DNA from: Eubacteriales Family XIII. Incertae Sedis bacterium
GTDB lineage: Bacteria; Bacillota; Clostridia; Peptostreptococcales; Anaerovoracaceae
Direction of reading: 5' to 3'
DNA: 32,383 nucleotides
Assembly (NCBI GenBank): GCA_031272485.1
Contig: JAISTV010000011.1
Location: forward strand, 1-32,383
Shown here: in pieces, positions 1 through 7,997 of the stretch
Position numbering within the stretch: position 1 is the first letter of the stretch
Layout: each line of letters opens with the position of its first letter
Translations under genes and position numbers: made by a program
Notes under the pieces: generated by a model
Seen by the model: the letters and a program-made list of their open reading frames with translations, nothing else
The model's database searches: none
Told to the model about the DNA's origin: nothing

Positions 1-1316
1 CGCCGGTGTCCGCCCATAAGGAAACGGGTGCGTACTCGATTCACTTCTACGCGGATCTGTCGAACGGCTCCGCGGTTTACCTCGGCGCGAAAAGCGTCAC
101 GGTGAGCGCGCCTACCGCCGCGGTGCAGATGGGCAGCGTGTATGCGGACGGGAGCTTCTATGTGACGGTTTCCGGCATCCAGTCGGCATCGGGCGTGAGC
201 CAGGTGCAGATTCCCACGTGGACGGTGGCCGGCGGGCAGGACGACATCCGCTGGTACACCGCGACTAAGGTGGATAACGCGACGTATGTGGCCAAGGTGA
301 GCGCGCTGAATCACAATTCCGAGTTCGGCGCTTACACGGCGCACGTGTACCTCACGGCCGGCAATGGCGTGCTTGCCTACGTGGGCGGCGCTGCCGCGAC
401 GCAGACTGCGCCGGCAGCGGTGATTGCTTCCACGTGCACGAACGGGCAGAACGTGAACCTTAGCGCGGCCGGCGTGATTCGCACGCCCGGCGTGACGGCT
501 GTGCGCTTCGCGGTCTGGGGTCCGGCGGCGGTCAGTGGCAACGTGCAGAACGACCTTATCTGGTATGACGGCGTGAACCAGGGCGGCGGCCGCTGGGTGA
601 GCACGGCGCTGGTGAGCAACCACAAGGAGACGGGCGCCTATTCGGTCCACGCCTACGCCACGCTCGCGAACGGCAGCTCGGTCTACCTGGGCGCGAGCAG
701 CTTCACGGTGCGTGCGGCCACGGCGGACGTGTCGGCTGTAAATGTGAACGCGGCAACGGGCACCTTTACGATTCGCCTCGAGAGCATTGAGACGCAGGTG
801 GTACTTGCCACACCGCGCGTGGCGGTTTGGAGTGCGAACGGCGGGCAGGACGACCTCATCTGGTACATGGCGGTGAATAAAGGCAGCGGCGTCTACGAGG
901 TGGCGGTGGACGTGACCAAGCACAAGAGTGACTTTGGCGTCTACTATGCACACGCATACGGGCTCGGCGCCAATGGGATAGATTTCTACCTGGGTGGCAC
1001 AGCCCCCACGCTCGCCGCGCCAACTGTGACGGTGAGCGGCAGTGTCAGCACGCTCGGCAGGAACATAACGGTGAACGTGGCGCAGGCGTTCCGGACGCCG
1101 GGCATCTCCAAGCTGCAGGTGGCAGTCTGGGGTGAGGTAGGCGGCCAGAACGACTTGGTCTGGTATACCATGACCTCGCAAGGAAACGGCAAGTATACGT
1201 ACACGGTTCCGTATACGAATCATAAGGAGCTCGGCACGTATTACCTCCATGTATACGCCACGCTGACAAACGGCACAAGCGTATTCCTGGGCGCGAACAG
1301 CGTGACGGTGCGTTAG
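1..1316 (+). CDS. GBS Bsp-like repeat protein, 5' end outside window
   Basis: The frame is open from the left edge (first full codon at 3), so only the C-terminal part is visible, ending at a TAG at 1314-1316. The protein is a tandem array of about 100-residue modules: one partial and four complete. Each carries the pattern W-x(5-7)-GGQ(N/D)DL-x-WY, a gap, then NHKE-x-G-x-Y-x-x-H-x-Y and NG-x-x-x-YLG. This is the signature of the GBS Bsp-like repeat family, found in secreted or cell-wall-associated proteins of Gram-positive bacteria, often next to cell-wall hydrolase domains. Here no catalytic domain, sortase motif or membrane anchor follows the last repeat, so any enzyme domain and the signal peptide must lie upstream of the window. 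A role in surface attachment or wall binding is inference. Confidence 0.85.
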   Translation, partial: PVSAHKETGAYSIHFYADLSNGSAVYLGAKSVTVSAPTAAVQMGSVYADGSFYVTVSGIQSASGVSQVQIPTWTVAGGQDDIRWYTATKVDNATYVAKVSALNHNSEFGAYTAHVYLTAGNGVLAYVGGAAATQTAPAAVIASTCTNGQNVNLSAAGVIRTPGVTAVRFAVWGPAAVSGNVQNDLIWYDGVNQGGGRWVSTALVSNHKETGAYSVHAYATLANGSSVYLGASSFTVRAATADVSAVNVNAATGTFTIRLESIETQVVLATPRVAVWSANGGQDDLIWYMAVNKGSGVYEVAVDVTKHKSDFGVYYAHAYGLGANGIDFYLGGTAPTLAAPTVTVSGSVSTLGRNITVNVAQAFRTPGISKLQVAVWGEVGGQNDLVWYTMTSQGNGKYTYTVPYTNHKELGTYYLHVYATLTNGTSVFLGANSVTVR

Positions 1317-1331
1317 AAGAAGAATGGTTGC

Positions 1332-1363
1332 GGCGCTGCTCCCGGGTCCCCGGGGGTGGCGCC
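1332..1363 (+). terminator. GC-rich hairpin after the repeat protein
   Basis: The arms 1332-1345 and 1350-1363 pair as GGCGC, a symmetric TG/TG internal loop, then CTCCCGG with CCGGGGG, closing a four-base loop. It starts 16 bases after the stop codon. No T-run follows, so it is not a canonical intrinsic terminator; it may still end or stabilise the upstream mRNA. Confidence 0.4.
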
Positions 1364-1384
1364 TGGAATGCCGGCACGGGAATC

Positions 1385-1582
1385 CGTTCTGCCGGAAAAG
1401 TTCTTAAGTGTACAAGGAAAAGCCCCGCGAAGCACTCGCTCTGCCGGAAAAGTCCTTAAGTGTACAGGATACGCGACTCAGAGTCCAGTAAATCTGTACA
1501 CTTAAGGACTTTTCCGGCATTTGGGCTTGCCGGAGCAGGGTTCTGAGGGGCTTGCGCTGTACACTTAAGAACTTTTCCGTCA
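1385..1582. repeat. Four nested copies of a 25-bp inverted repeat
   Basis: Two forward copies (F1 1390-1414, F2 1442-1466) are followed by two reverse-complement copies (R1 1495-1519, R2 1558-1582). The unit begins TGCCGGAAAAGTYCTTAAG and ends TGTACA. The forward copies also share the preceding CGYTCT (from 1385 and 1437). F2 and R1 match in all 25 positions. F1 and R2 match in 24 of 25 and share the variant base T where F2 and R1 carry C. The sites are therefore nested as outer pair F1/R2 and inner pair F2/R1. The inner loop (1467-1494) holds a further small palindrome, GACTCAGAGTC (1475-1485). The array ends ten bases before the -35 of the efp promoter. It could be a structured RNA, a protein-binding array or a nested mini-transposon; I do not recognise the family. 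Confidence 0.9.
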
Positions 1583-1591
1583 TTTGAGCCC

Positions 1592-1620
1592 TTGTTGGAC
1601 GGGGTGGAAACGGTTATAAT
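1592..1620 (+). promoter_or_regulatory. Promoter of efp
   Basis: TTGTTG at 1592-1597, a 17-base spacer and TATAAT at 1615-1620 fit a vegetative sigma factor promoter. Transcription would start near 1627, giving a leader of about 65 bases. The nested inverted repeats lie directly upstream. Confidence 0.75.
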
Positions 1621-1692
1621 CTATGTGGTAATTTCGCAACAGAGTCCGGTTGCACGACAAAGCGTGCGGGGGCGCAAGGCAAAGGAGAAGCT

Positions 1693-2250
1693 ATGATTTC
1701 TGCAGGAGATTTTCGCAAGGGCATTACTTTTGAGATTAACGGCGAGCCGTTTGTTATTATCGACTTCCAGCACGTGAAGCCGGGCAAGGGGAGCGCTTTC
1801 GTACGCACCAAGTACAAGAACGTCATAACGGGGGTTATCCGCGAGGAGAGCTTTAACCCGAATGATAAATACCCGCGCGCGCATATTGAGACGAAGAAGA
1901 TGCAGTACCTGTACAGCGACGGCGAGCTCTACTACTTCATGGATGAGGAGACGTATGAGCAGGTGCCGCTGCCTGCCGACCAGGTGGAGGACGCCATCAA
2001 GTGGCTGCGCGAGAACGACACGGCGGAGATCAAGTTCTATCAGGGGAACGCTTTCCTTGTGGAGGCGCCGAACTTCGTCGATTTGAAGATTATTGAAACG
2101 GAACCGGGGGTCAAGGGCGACACCGCCACGAACGTGACGAAGGCGGCTACGGTGGAAACCGGCGCGGTGGTGCAGGTGCCTATCTTCTTGGAAGCGGGGG
2201 AAGTGATTAAGATCGACACGCGTTCCGGAGAGTATCTCGGGAGGGCATAG
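1693..2250 (+). CDS. efp: Translation elongation factor P
   Basis: This 185-residue protein has the length and sequence of EF-P, the tRNA-shaped factor that binds between the P and E sites of the ribosome and relieves stalling at consecutive prolines. The N-terminal KOW-like domain holds the tip loop [11 protein letters not shown], with Lys32 where EF-P of Bacillus carries its modification. The two OB domains follow and end in the conserved [12 protein letters not shown]. The start is set by AAAGGAG a few bases upstream. It is the first gene after the promoter at 1592-1620 and is separated from mltG by one base, so the two are probably co-transcribed. The codon choice looks more like a highly expressed gene than its neighbours do. 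Confidence 0.97.
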   Translation: MISAGDFRKGITFEINGEPFVIIDFQHVKPGKGSAFVRTKYKNVITGVIREESFNPNDKYPRAHIETKKMQYLYSDGELYYFMDEETYEQVPLPADQVEDAIKWLRENDTAEIKFYQGNAFLVEAPNFVDLKIIETEPGVKGDTATNVTKAATVETGAVVQVPIFLEAGEVIKIDTRSGEYLGRA

Positions 2251-2251
2251 C

Positions 2252-3310
2252 ATGAGAGAAGCCGGAAAAAGCAAAGCGCCGAGGATTATCCTCGGCTTCT
2301 TCCTTGCGGTCGTGGTGGTCATCGCGGCCGGCATGATTCTTTACCAGACATCCCTGAAACCTGTGGATAAAAGCGACGCGACGGAGATAACCGTAACCAT
2401 AGCGGAGAATTCCGGCTCGGACGGCGTGGCCAAGGCGCTTAAAGAGGCGGACCTGATTCGCAGCGAGTTCTTCTTCAAGGTGCGCGCGCGGCTGACGGGG
2501 AACATAGGCAACCTGCGCGCCGGAACGTTTGTTCTCAGCCGGTCCATGTCGGTCGATGAGATTATTGCCGTGCTGGCCAAGGCGGAGGCGGCGGTGGACA
2601 CCGTGCGCTTTACCATACCGGAGGGCTATACCACGGTGCAAATCAAGCAGGTGCTCGTGGAAGCCGGCCTCTGCACGGAGGAGGAGTTTTACAATGAAGT
2701 CGCCTACGGCGAGTTTGACTACGATTTTCTCGCAGCCGTCACGGCGTCGGGCACGGAGCGTCTGGAGGGGTTCCTGTACCCCGACACTTATGAAGTCTAT
2801 GCGGATGCTACCGCCCACGAGATAATCGAGAAGATGCTCGACCGCTTCGATGAGCTGTTTACGCGCGAGTATTACGACCGCGCGGCGGAGTTGGGCATGA
2901 GCGTGTGGGAGGCCGTGAACATGGCTTCCATAGTAGAGCGCGAGGCCGTGGTGCCGGAGGAGCGGCCCATCATGGCGCGGGTGTTCTACAACCGCCTCGA
3001 GATAGACATGCCGCTGCAGAGCTGCGCCACGGTGCAGTACATTCTGGGCTGGGCCAAGCCTTACGTGACCGTGGAGGATACGGAAATAGACGACCCGTAC
3101 AACACGTACATTTACTACGGACTTCCGCCTACGCCTATCTGCAACCCGCGCATAGAGTCGATAGAGGCGGCGCTGTGGCCGGATGACAACGACTACATCT
3201 ATTTCGTCCTGAGCGAGAAGCTCGACGGGTCGCACAATTTCTCGGAGGACTACCGGCAGTTCGAGATAGACACCGAGAACTACGCGGCGGCGCTGGCCGA
3301 AGAGGAATAG
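2252..3310 (+). CDS. mltG: Endolytic murein transglycosylase MltG (YceG-like)
   Basis: The protein has 352 residues. A short basic N-terminus is followed by one membrane segment (about residues 11-31) and a large extracytoplasmic part. The C-terminal YceG domain contains MASIVEREA at residues 224-232; Glu229 is the expected catalytic residue that cleaves glycan strands of nascent peptidoglycan and limits their length. Also visible are the family signatures GFLYPDTY and the arginine- and asparagine-containing VFYNRL. The start lies one base after the efp stop, and a GGGAGGG Shine-Dalgarno is embedded in the end of efp, so translation is likely coupled. The U32 gene follows after 13 bases. Confidence 0.95.
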   Translation: MREAGKSKAPRIILGFFLAVVVVIAAGMILYQTSLKPVDKSDATEITVTIAENSGSDGVAKALKEADLIRSEFFFKVRARLTGNIGNLRAGTFVLSRSMSVDEIIAVLAKAEAAVDTVRFTIPEGYTTVQIKQVLVEAGLCTEEEFYNEVAYGEFDYDFLAAVTASGTERLEGFLYPDTYEVYADATAHEIIEKMLDRFDELFTREYYDRAAELGMSVWEAVNMASIVEREAVVPEERPIMARVFYNRLEIDMPLQSCATVQYILGWAKPYVTVEDTEIDDPYNTYIYYGLPPTPICNPRIESIEAALWPDDNDYIYFVLSEKLDGSHNFSEDYRQFEIDTENYAAALAEEE

Positions 3311-3323
3311 GGGCGGAAGCGCT

Positions 3324-4559
3324 ATGGCCGGACCCGAGCTGCTTGCGCCGGCGGGCGACCTTTCCAAGCTGCGGTATGCGCTGGCCTACGGGGCGGATGC
3401 GGTGTATCTGGGCGGTCCGGTAGGCGGGCTGCGCGCGGCGGCCGGGAACTTTACTGTCAGCGAAATCCGGCAGGCTCTGGAGCTTTGCCGGGAGCGTGGC
3501 CGGAAGCTGTATCTTACGGTGAACTACTATCCGCATGCGGAGGACATTCCTCTGCTTGCGGATTTTTTATGTGCGCTGGACGCGGCGGACGCGGTGCCGG
3601 ATGCGTTTATCGTAAGCGACCCGGGGGTGCTGCGGCGGATTTACGCGCAGTTTCCGGAGGCGGGATTCGGGAAAAGCGGGCCGGCCATTCACATCAGCAC
3701 GCAGGCGAGCGTGACGAACGCGGACGCGGCGCTGTTCTGGTACGAGCAGGGTGCGCGGCGGATCATTCTGGCGAGGGAGCTTTCGCTTGCGGAGATTCGG
3801 GAGATTCGCGAGCGGGTGCCGGCGGATCTGGAGCTGGAGGCGTTCATCCACGGTGCGGTCTGCATGGCCTACTCGGGGCGCTGCGTGCTTTCGAACATGC
3901 TCACGGGGCGCGACGGGAACCGCGGCGACTGTGCGCAGAGCTGCCGCTGGCGGTACGCGCTGGTCGAAGAAAAGCGCCCGGGCGAGTACCTGCCGGTGGA
4001 GCAGGACGGGTACGGAACGTATATCCTGAGTTCCAAGGATTTGAACATGCTCGGCCGCGTGGCAGACCTCACGGACGCGGGCGTCACGACCTTCAAGATA
4101 GAGGGGCGCATGAAGAGCGAGTACTATGTGGCCACGGTCACGCGCGCCTACCGGCATGTGATAGACGGGGATCCGGATCTGGATTTCTGGGAAGCGGAGC
4201 TGGAGAAGGCCAGTCACCGCGATTTTTTTACCGGGTTCTTCGACGGGAATCCCGGGATAGACGGACAGGATAACGCGGGTCTGGGTTACATCCGCGGCTA
4301 TACGTACGTGGGCATGGTGACAGGGTATCTGCCGGCAGAGAGGCTGGCGGCGTTTGAGCAGCGCGGCAAGTTTTCCATTGGCGAGCCGGTAGAGGTGTTC
4401 GGCCCTACGCGCGAATACCTGCGCTTCACGGTAGAGGCGCTCTACGACGAGGAGATGAATCCGGTAGAAAGCGTGCCCCACGCGCAGCAGAAGGCCTACC
4501 TCAAGCTGCCGGAAGGAGCCACCCCGCCGGCGCCGTATTCGCTGATACGCAAGAGGTAA
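3324..4559 (+). CDS. Peptidase U32 family protein, probably tRNA hydroxylation (TrhP-like)
   Basis: The 411-residue product starts with PELLAPAGDLSKLRYALAYG, typical of the U32 family. It carries the family core FIHGAVCMAYSGRCVLSN followed by GNRGDCAQSCRWRY. Despite the name, well-studied members (TrhP, RlhA) act on RNA, forming 5-hydroxyuridine in tRNA or 5-hydroxycytidine in 23S rRNA. The cysteine cluster in this core is conserved in those proteins and is thought to hold an iron-sulfur cluster. The C-terminal beta-barrel-like part (about residues 325-405) resembles that of TrhP. A position just after mltG is common in Firmicutes. Assignment to tRNA hydroxylation rather than another U32 subfamily is inference. 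The convergent AbiE genes end 30 bases downstream. Confidence 0.85.
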   Translation: MAGPELLAPAGDLSKLRYALAYGADAVYLGGPVGGLRAAAGNFTVSEIRQALELCRERGRKLYLTVNYYPHAEDIPLLADFLCALDAADAVPDAFIVSDPGVLRRIYAQFPEAGFGKSGPAIHISTQASVTNADAALFWYEQGARRIILARELSLAEIREIRERVPADLELEAFIHGAVCMAYSGRCVLSNMLTGRDGNRGDCAQSCRWRYALVEEKRPGEYLPVEQDGYGTYILSSKDLNMLGRVADLTDAGVTTFKIEGRMKSEYYVATVTRAYRHVIDGDPDLDFWEAELEKASHRDFFTGFFDGNPGIDGQDNAGLGYIRGYTYVGMVTGYLPAERLAAFEQRGKFSIGEPVEVFGPTREYLRFTVEALYDEEMNPVESVPHAQQKAYLKLPEGATPPAPYSLIRKR

Positions 4560-4589
4560 CCAGGGCGCGCCGGGGTGGGCTTGTGGCTT

Positions 4590-5426
4590 CTATTCGAATA
4601 TTATGCGGGCGGAGAGGTCTTCGAAATAGGTGTTCGACCATATGTCGAGCGCTTGCGGGTTGAAAAGGAATGGCCGGACGTCCGCCTTGGCTTCCTCCAC
4701 GTTCAGAGCTTCTATTGTTGATTTGAGCAATTTGCGGAATTCGTCTTGCGTTGGTGGTGTGGATATCTCCTTTTCTGTTTGCATGGCTCTTTCACCGAAG
4801 TGCGCAAGGCTGAGTGGTACGCGGTTTCTTACATACCATTCGAAATCATACCAGTCACGGCCTTTGACGCGCGTTTTCCACTTCCGGTACAGTACGGCGT
4901 GCATTTTGCCGGCAAACAAATCCGGCAAGGTGAAGCAGGGCACATAGAAGGAAAAAGGTTCCGTGCACAGTTTAGGCTCTACGCGAAATCCCGGCGGTGG
5001 CATTTTGTCCACTTCGATTTTGATTTTAATGCTACCGTGGACGTTAGCACGCAAATTGTACAGGGCGGTGTCGCTTTTCAAGAAGGCGGATTCCACGGTA
5101 GAATTGGCCGATTTCTTTTTCTTTTCGAGCGTTGCCTCGCAGTCGAGTGCACGGAATTCCTGTTCAATCGCAGTCTTGTATTCCGACAGATCAAAGGCTA
5201 AATCCGTAGTTGTGAGCGAGAAGTCAAGGTCTTCGGAGAAGCGGTCTAACCCATGAAAAATTCGTAGGCAGGTTCCACCATAGAATGACGCTTTGTCAAA
5301 CAGTCCGGCACGATACATACCGGCCAGAGCAACTTGCTGCAACGCTTCATGTACCGCACGCTTTTCGTTCGCTACTGTTCCGGTGTTAGCGTTTGCAATC
5401 ATGTCTTGAATAATTTTATTGGGCAT
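4590..5426 (-). CDS. AbiEii/AbiGii-type nucleotidyltransferase toxin
   Basis: The 278-residue protein belongs to the AbiEii (DUF1814) nucleotidyltransferases, the toxin half of type IV AbiE toxin-antitoxin systems, which can cause abortive phage infection. The first motif, YGGTCLRIFHGL followed by SEDLDF (Gly50-Gly51-Thr52 and Asp66/Asp68), matches the family's glycine-serine/threonine plus DxD metal site. The second conserved block is FAGKMHAVL (Lys174), followed by RVKGRDWYDFEWY (Arg190, Asp191). Both motifs look intact, so the toxin is probably active. The start codon ATG at 5426 lies inside the end of the antitoxin gene (11-base overlap), preceded by GGTGG. Base composition is more AT-rich than in the flanking genes, which suggests horizontal arrival. 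Related AbiE toxins modify tRNA ends; the target here is unknown. Confidence 0.93.
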   Translation of the reverse strand: MPNKIIQDMIANANTGTVANEKRAVHEALQQVALAGMYRAGLFDKASFYGGTCLRIFHGLDRFSEDLDFSLTTTDLAFDLSEYKTAIEQEFRALDCEATLEKKKKSANSTVESAFLKSDTALYNLRANVHGSIKIKIEVDKMPPPGFRVEPKLCTEPFSFYVPCFTLPDLFAGKMHAVLYRKWKTRVKGRDWYDFEWYVRNRVPLSLAHFGERAMQTEKEISTPPTQDEFRKLLKSTIEALNVEEAKADVRPFLFNPQALDIWSNTYFEDLSARIIFE

Positions 5427-6069
5427 TTTCCACCGCCTTTTTTAAGAACAAAAGCATTTCCTTTTTCTTGCCGACTGCTGCACATTCGGCAATTAGCTGC
5501 GAATCAAGTGTTCGCAGTATATCTTCGTCCATGCGCATAAAGTCCGTTAGATATGACCACATGGAATCGGCGGACCGGATGCGGAGGTTGTTTTCCAGTT
5601 GCAGTAAATCACATATTGCCTTCTCGGGCGTGGCGAAAAGTACGTGCTGACCATTAGTATCTTCAATCGTTGTTATACCAATCGGGTAATAGATTTCAGG
5701 GATTGTGTGGTACGCATAATTCGCAATAGGTGTCTCATAGTGCTTGCTGCGCCTCGGTGTGGCAGACATGATAAGTCTGACGCCCTCCGGAATCAGTCCG
5801 TAATACTCCAACGCCGTATGGAAAGAGACATAAGAAGGCCCATAGAGGTGATTTGCAGTAGATAATACTGACGCTGACACGCGGCTGATTCGCGGCGCAA
5901 CATAGTAGAGCCCCTTCTTCAGTCGAATGAGCATTTCCTGCTTGCACATCTCGGAAATCTTGACGGCAGGCGAAGCGTACTCGGGAAAAAGAGCCTGCAA
6001 CGCACCAAAACTGATAGGCGCGGCGCCGACCTTTTCAAGTCTCTCGAAATCACTTAGCTTTATACCCAT
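5416..6069 (-). CDS. AbiEi-family antitoxin and transcriptional regulator
   Basis: The 217-residue product is the partner of the downstream toxin. An N-terminal winged-helix part (about residues 1-75, with LSDFERLEKVG and ISEMCKQEMLIRLKKGLYY) is followed by the AbiEi C-terminal domain (LSTANHLYGPSYVSFHTALEY, PEKAICDLLQL). AbiEi proteins repress their own operon by binding inverted repeats in the promoter and also neutralise the toxin. The ATG at 6069 is preferred over an in-frame TTG at 6102 because GCAGG stands just upstream of it. The coding sequence overlaps the toxin start by 11 bases. A consensus promoter lies 48-76 bases upstream. The AT-rich composition matches the toxin gene. Confidence 0.92.
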   Translation of the reverse strand: MGIKLSDFERLEKVGAAPISFGALQALFPEYASPAVKISEMCKQEMLIRLKKGLYYVAPRISRVSASVLSTANHLYGPSYVSFHTALEYYGLIPEGVRLIMSATPRRSKHYETPIANYAYHTIPEIYYPIGITTIEDTNGQHVLFATPEKAICDLLQLENNLRIRSADSMWSYLTDFMRMDEDILRTLDSQLIAECAAVGKKKEMLLFLKKAVENAQ

Positions 6070-6116
6070 GGCAATACCTGCATATAAAATAAACAAAATC
6101 AATATTATCTATGCAA

Positions 6117-6145
6117 ATACTACCGCAAACATAACTGCTTGTCAA
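6117..6145 (-). promoter_or_regulatory. Promoter of the AbiE operon
   Basis: On the minus strand TTGACA (6145-6140), a 17-base spacer and TAGTAT (6122-6117) form a near-consensus promoter. The leader to the ATG at 6069 is about 40 bases. The two GCAAA elements at 6113-6117 and 6125-6129 and the AT-rich leader are possible AbiEi operator sequence, but I see no clean inverted repeat. Confidence 0.8.
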
Positions 6146-6183
6146 GCGGGGGCGGCGGGCTTGTGGCTGGGGCGCGGGGAGTC

Positions 6184-6212
6184 TATACAGTCGGCGGGAT
6201 TTGTGGTATAAA
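6184..6212 (+). promoter_or_regulatory. Promoter of the CNNM/CorC gene
   Basis: TATACA (6184-6189), a 17-base spacer and TATAAA (6207-6212), with a TG one base before the -10 (extended -10), precede the gene at 6262. It points away from the AbiE promoter, and the two -35 elements are about 40 bases apart. Confidence 0.6.
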
Positions 6213-6261
6213 TAGGGGAAGAGTTGATACGCGTATTCGCGGAAAGGAGCGGACGAAATAT

Positions 6262-7623
6262 ATGGACCCGGACCCCGGCAGTTCTTACTTACCACAGATC
6301 ATTTTCCTGATAGTTCTCATACTGATAAACGCATTCTTTGCAATGGCCGAGATGGCCACGGTTTCCGTAAACAGGAACAGTATAAAAACCCTCGCGGAGG
6401 AGGGGAATAAGCGCGCGATAATTCTGCAGCGCCTCTTAGATACGCCGAACAAGTTTCTCTCGACCATTCAGGTGGTCATAACGCTGGCGGGATTCCTGCA
6501 GAGCGCCTCGGCAGCTACGTCCATGGCGGACGAACTGGCGGACTGGATCAGCGTCCACCACATAAAATACGGGGTGCAGATAGCCATCGTGGTGATTACG
6601 TTTGTGCTCTCGTTCTTCAATCTGGTTTTCGGGGAGCTGGTGCCTAAGCGCATAGGCTTGCAGTTCAGCGATAAGCTGGCGCTGGCCACGGCGCGGCCGG
6701 TGTGGATTGTCTCGAAGATCGCGGCGCCGTTTGTGTGGCTGCTTTCGATTACGGTGTCGGGTATCCTGCGGCTGTTCGGTATTAAGAAGGATAGGATAGA
6801 GGAGAAGTTCTCGGAAGAGGTAATCCGCTCGCACCTGGATGTGGGCATAGAGACCGGCCTGATAAACGAGGCCGGCAAGGAGATGATTACCAGCATCTTC
6901 GAATTTGACGACAAGCTGGCTTACGAGATAATGACGCCGCGCACGGACGTGTATATGGCGAACATAAACGACAAGCTGGAGGAATACGTGGACGAGATGC
7001 TCAAGACCCGGTTCTCGCGCATACCGTATTTCGACAAGGACAACGACGACATAATCGGCGTGCTGTATATGAAGGACTTTATCATCCAGGCGAAAAAGGT
7101 GGGCTTTAACAGAGTAAACGTACGCAAGCTATTGCAAAAGCCCTTCTTCGTGCCGGAGACGAAGAACATAGACGAGCTGTTCGAGGAGATGCAGGAGAGC
7201 AAGAAGCACATAGCGTTTCTGGTGGACGAGTACGGCGGGTTTTCCGGCGTGGTGACCATAGAGGATATGGTCGAGGAGGTCATGGGCAACATAGACGACG
7301 AGTACGACGACGCGGAGCCCAAGCTGACCAAGCTCACGGACAGCATGTATGAGATAGACGGAAACTACTACTTGGACGACCTGTCCGAGGAACTGGGGAT
7401 TCCGCTGGAGTCGGAGGAGTACGAGACCATAGGGGGCCTGCTTATGGATCAGCTCGGCGAGATTCCGGACGAGGATTCCAAGGAGAAACAGATAGTGCCC
7501 ATAGGGCGGTGCGTGTTTACGATAGACAGATGGGAAGAGCGGCGGATAGTGAAGGTGCTGCTCGAGATTCTGCCGGAGACGGCGGCAGAGGACGAGGACA
7601 GCGGTAAGGAGGCATCGAAGTAG
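6262..7623 (+). CDS. CNNM/CorC-type membrane protein (hemolysin family)
   Basis: The 453-residue protein has the layout of the DUF21-CBS-CorC family. A hydrophobic N-terminal domain of about 190 residues has membrane segments near residues 9-31, 65-82, 103-128 and 140-165 and contains the FGELVPKR signature. Two CBS domains follow (about 205-330; MTPRTDVYMANIND and HIAFLVDEYGGFSGVVTIEDMVEEVMG), then a C-terminal CorC_HlyC domain. Characterised relatives export magnesium or confer Mg/Co resistance; the name hemolysin is historical. The ATG at 6262 is chosen over upstream in-frame codons because only from there does the protein begin with the first membrane helix; AGGAG lies 12 bases upstream, a rather long spacing. 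The stop overlaps the next gene by one base. Confidence 0.9.
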   Translation: MDPDPGSSYLPQIIFLIVLILINAFFAMAEMATVSVNRNSIKTLAEEGNKRAIILQRLLDTPNKFLSTIQVVITLAGFLQSASAATSMADELADWISVHHIKYGVQIAIVVITFVLSFFNLVFGELVPKRIGLQFSDKLALATARPVWIVSKIAAPFVWLLSITVSGILRLFGIKKDRIEEKFSEEVIRSHLDVGIETGLINEAGKEMITSIFEFDDKLAYEIMTPRTDVYMANINDKLEEYVDEMLKTRFSRIPYFDKDNDDIIGVLYMKDFIIQAKKVGFNRVNVRKLLQKPFFVPETKNIDELFEEMQESKKHIAFLVDEYGGFSGVVTIEDMVEEVMGNIDDEYDDAEPKLTKLTDSMYEIDGNYYLDDLSEELGIPLESEEYETIGGLLMDQLGEIPDEDSKEKQIVPIGRCVFTIDRWEERRIVKVLLEILPETAAEDEDSGKEASK

Positions 7624-7997
7624 TGCGAAAACAGGAAGACGGCAAGGATGGCGCGGTGAATATCGCGTCGGAAGTAATCGTGACGTATATTTCGGAAGCT
7701 GTGCTGGGTACGCCGGGGGTGGCGGACCTGAGCCCGCTCGTGGCGGATACCATTTCGCACACGATACTGGGCAAGGACAGCCGTTTCAAGGGCATAAAGT
7801 TCTCGGAGTCCGAGCACGGGCTTACGATAGAGGTTTACGTGATTATCCGGTTCGGCGAGTGGATTCCGGACGTGGCGTGGAATATCCAGCAGAACGTGAA
7901 GAACTCGCTGAAGAGTGTCATGGACGTGGAGATTAACGCGGTGAACATCCACGTGCAGGGCGTGGCGCGCGCCGAAACAGGCGAGGTGGCGGTATGA
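7623..7997 (+). CDS. Asp23/Gls24 family envelope-stress protein (YqhY-like)
   Basis: The 124-residue protein matches the Asp23 family: INIASEVI-like start (NIASEVIVTYISEAVLGTPGV), a central variable part and the C-terminal GLTIEVYVIIRFGEWIPDVAWNIQ followed by VNIHVQGV. In Bacillus the homologue YqhY sits in the same place, next to nusB, and is linked to control of fatty acid synthesis. It begins with GTG overlapping the last base of the preceding stop; AGGAGG lies about ten bases upstream. Its own stop overlaps the nusB ATG (ATGA), so the genes are translationally coupled. Confidence 0.88.
   Translation: MRKQEDGKDGAVNIASEVIVTYISEAVLGTPGVADLSPLVADTISHTILGKDSRFKGIKFSESEHGLTIEVYVIIRFGEWIPDVAWNIQQNVKNSLKSVMDVEINAVNIHVQGVARAETGEVAV

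Noticed and set aside
1385-1582. CRISPR array
   Set aside because: Only four units, half of them inverted, with unequal spacers of 27 to 38 bases; CRISPR repeats are direct and regular.
1621-2334. 237-codon open frame on the minus strand over efp
   Set aside because: It is antisense to the unmistakable efp gene, lacks a ribosome binding site and resembles no protein; long antisense frames are common at this GC content.
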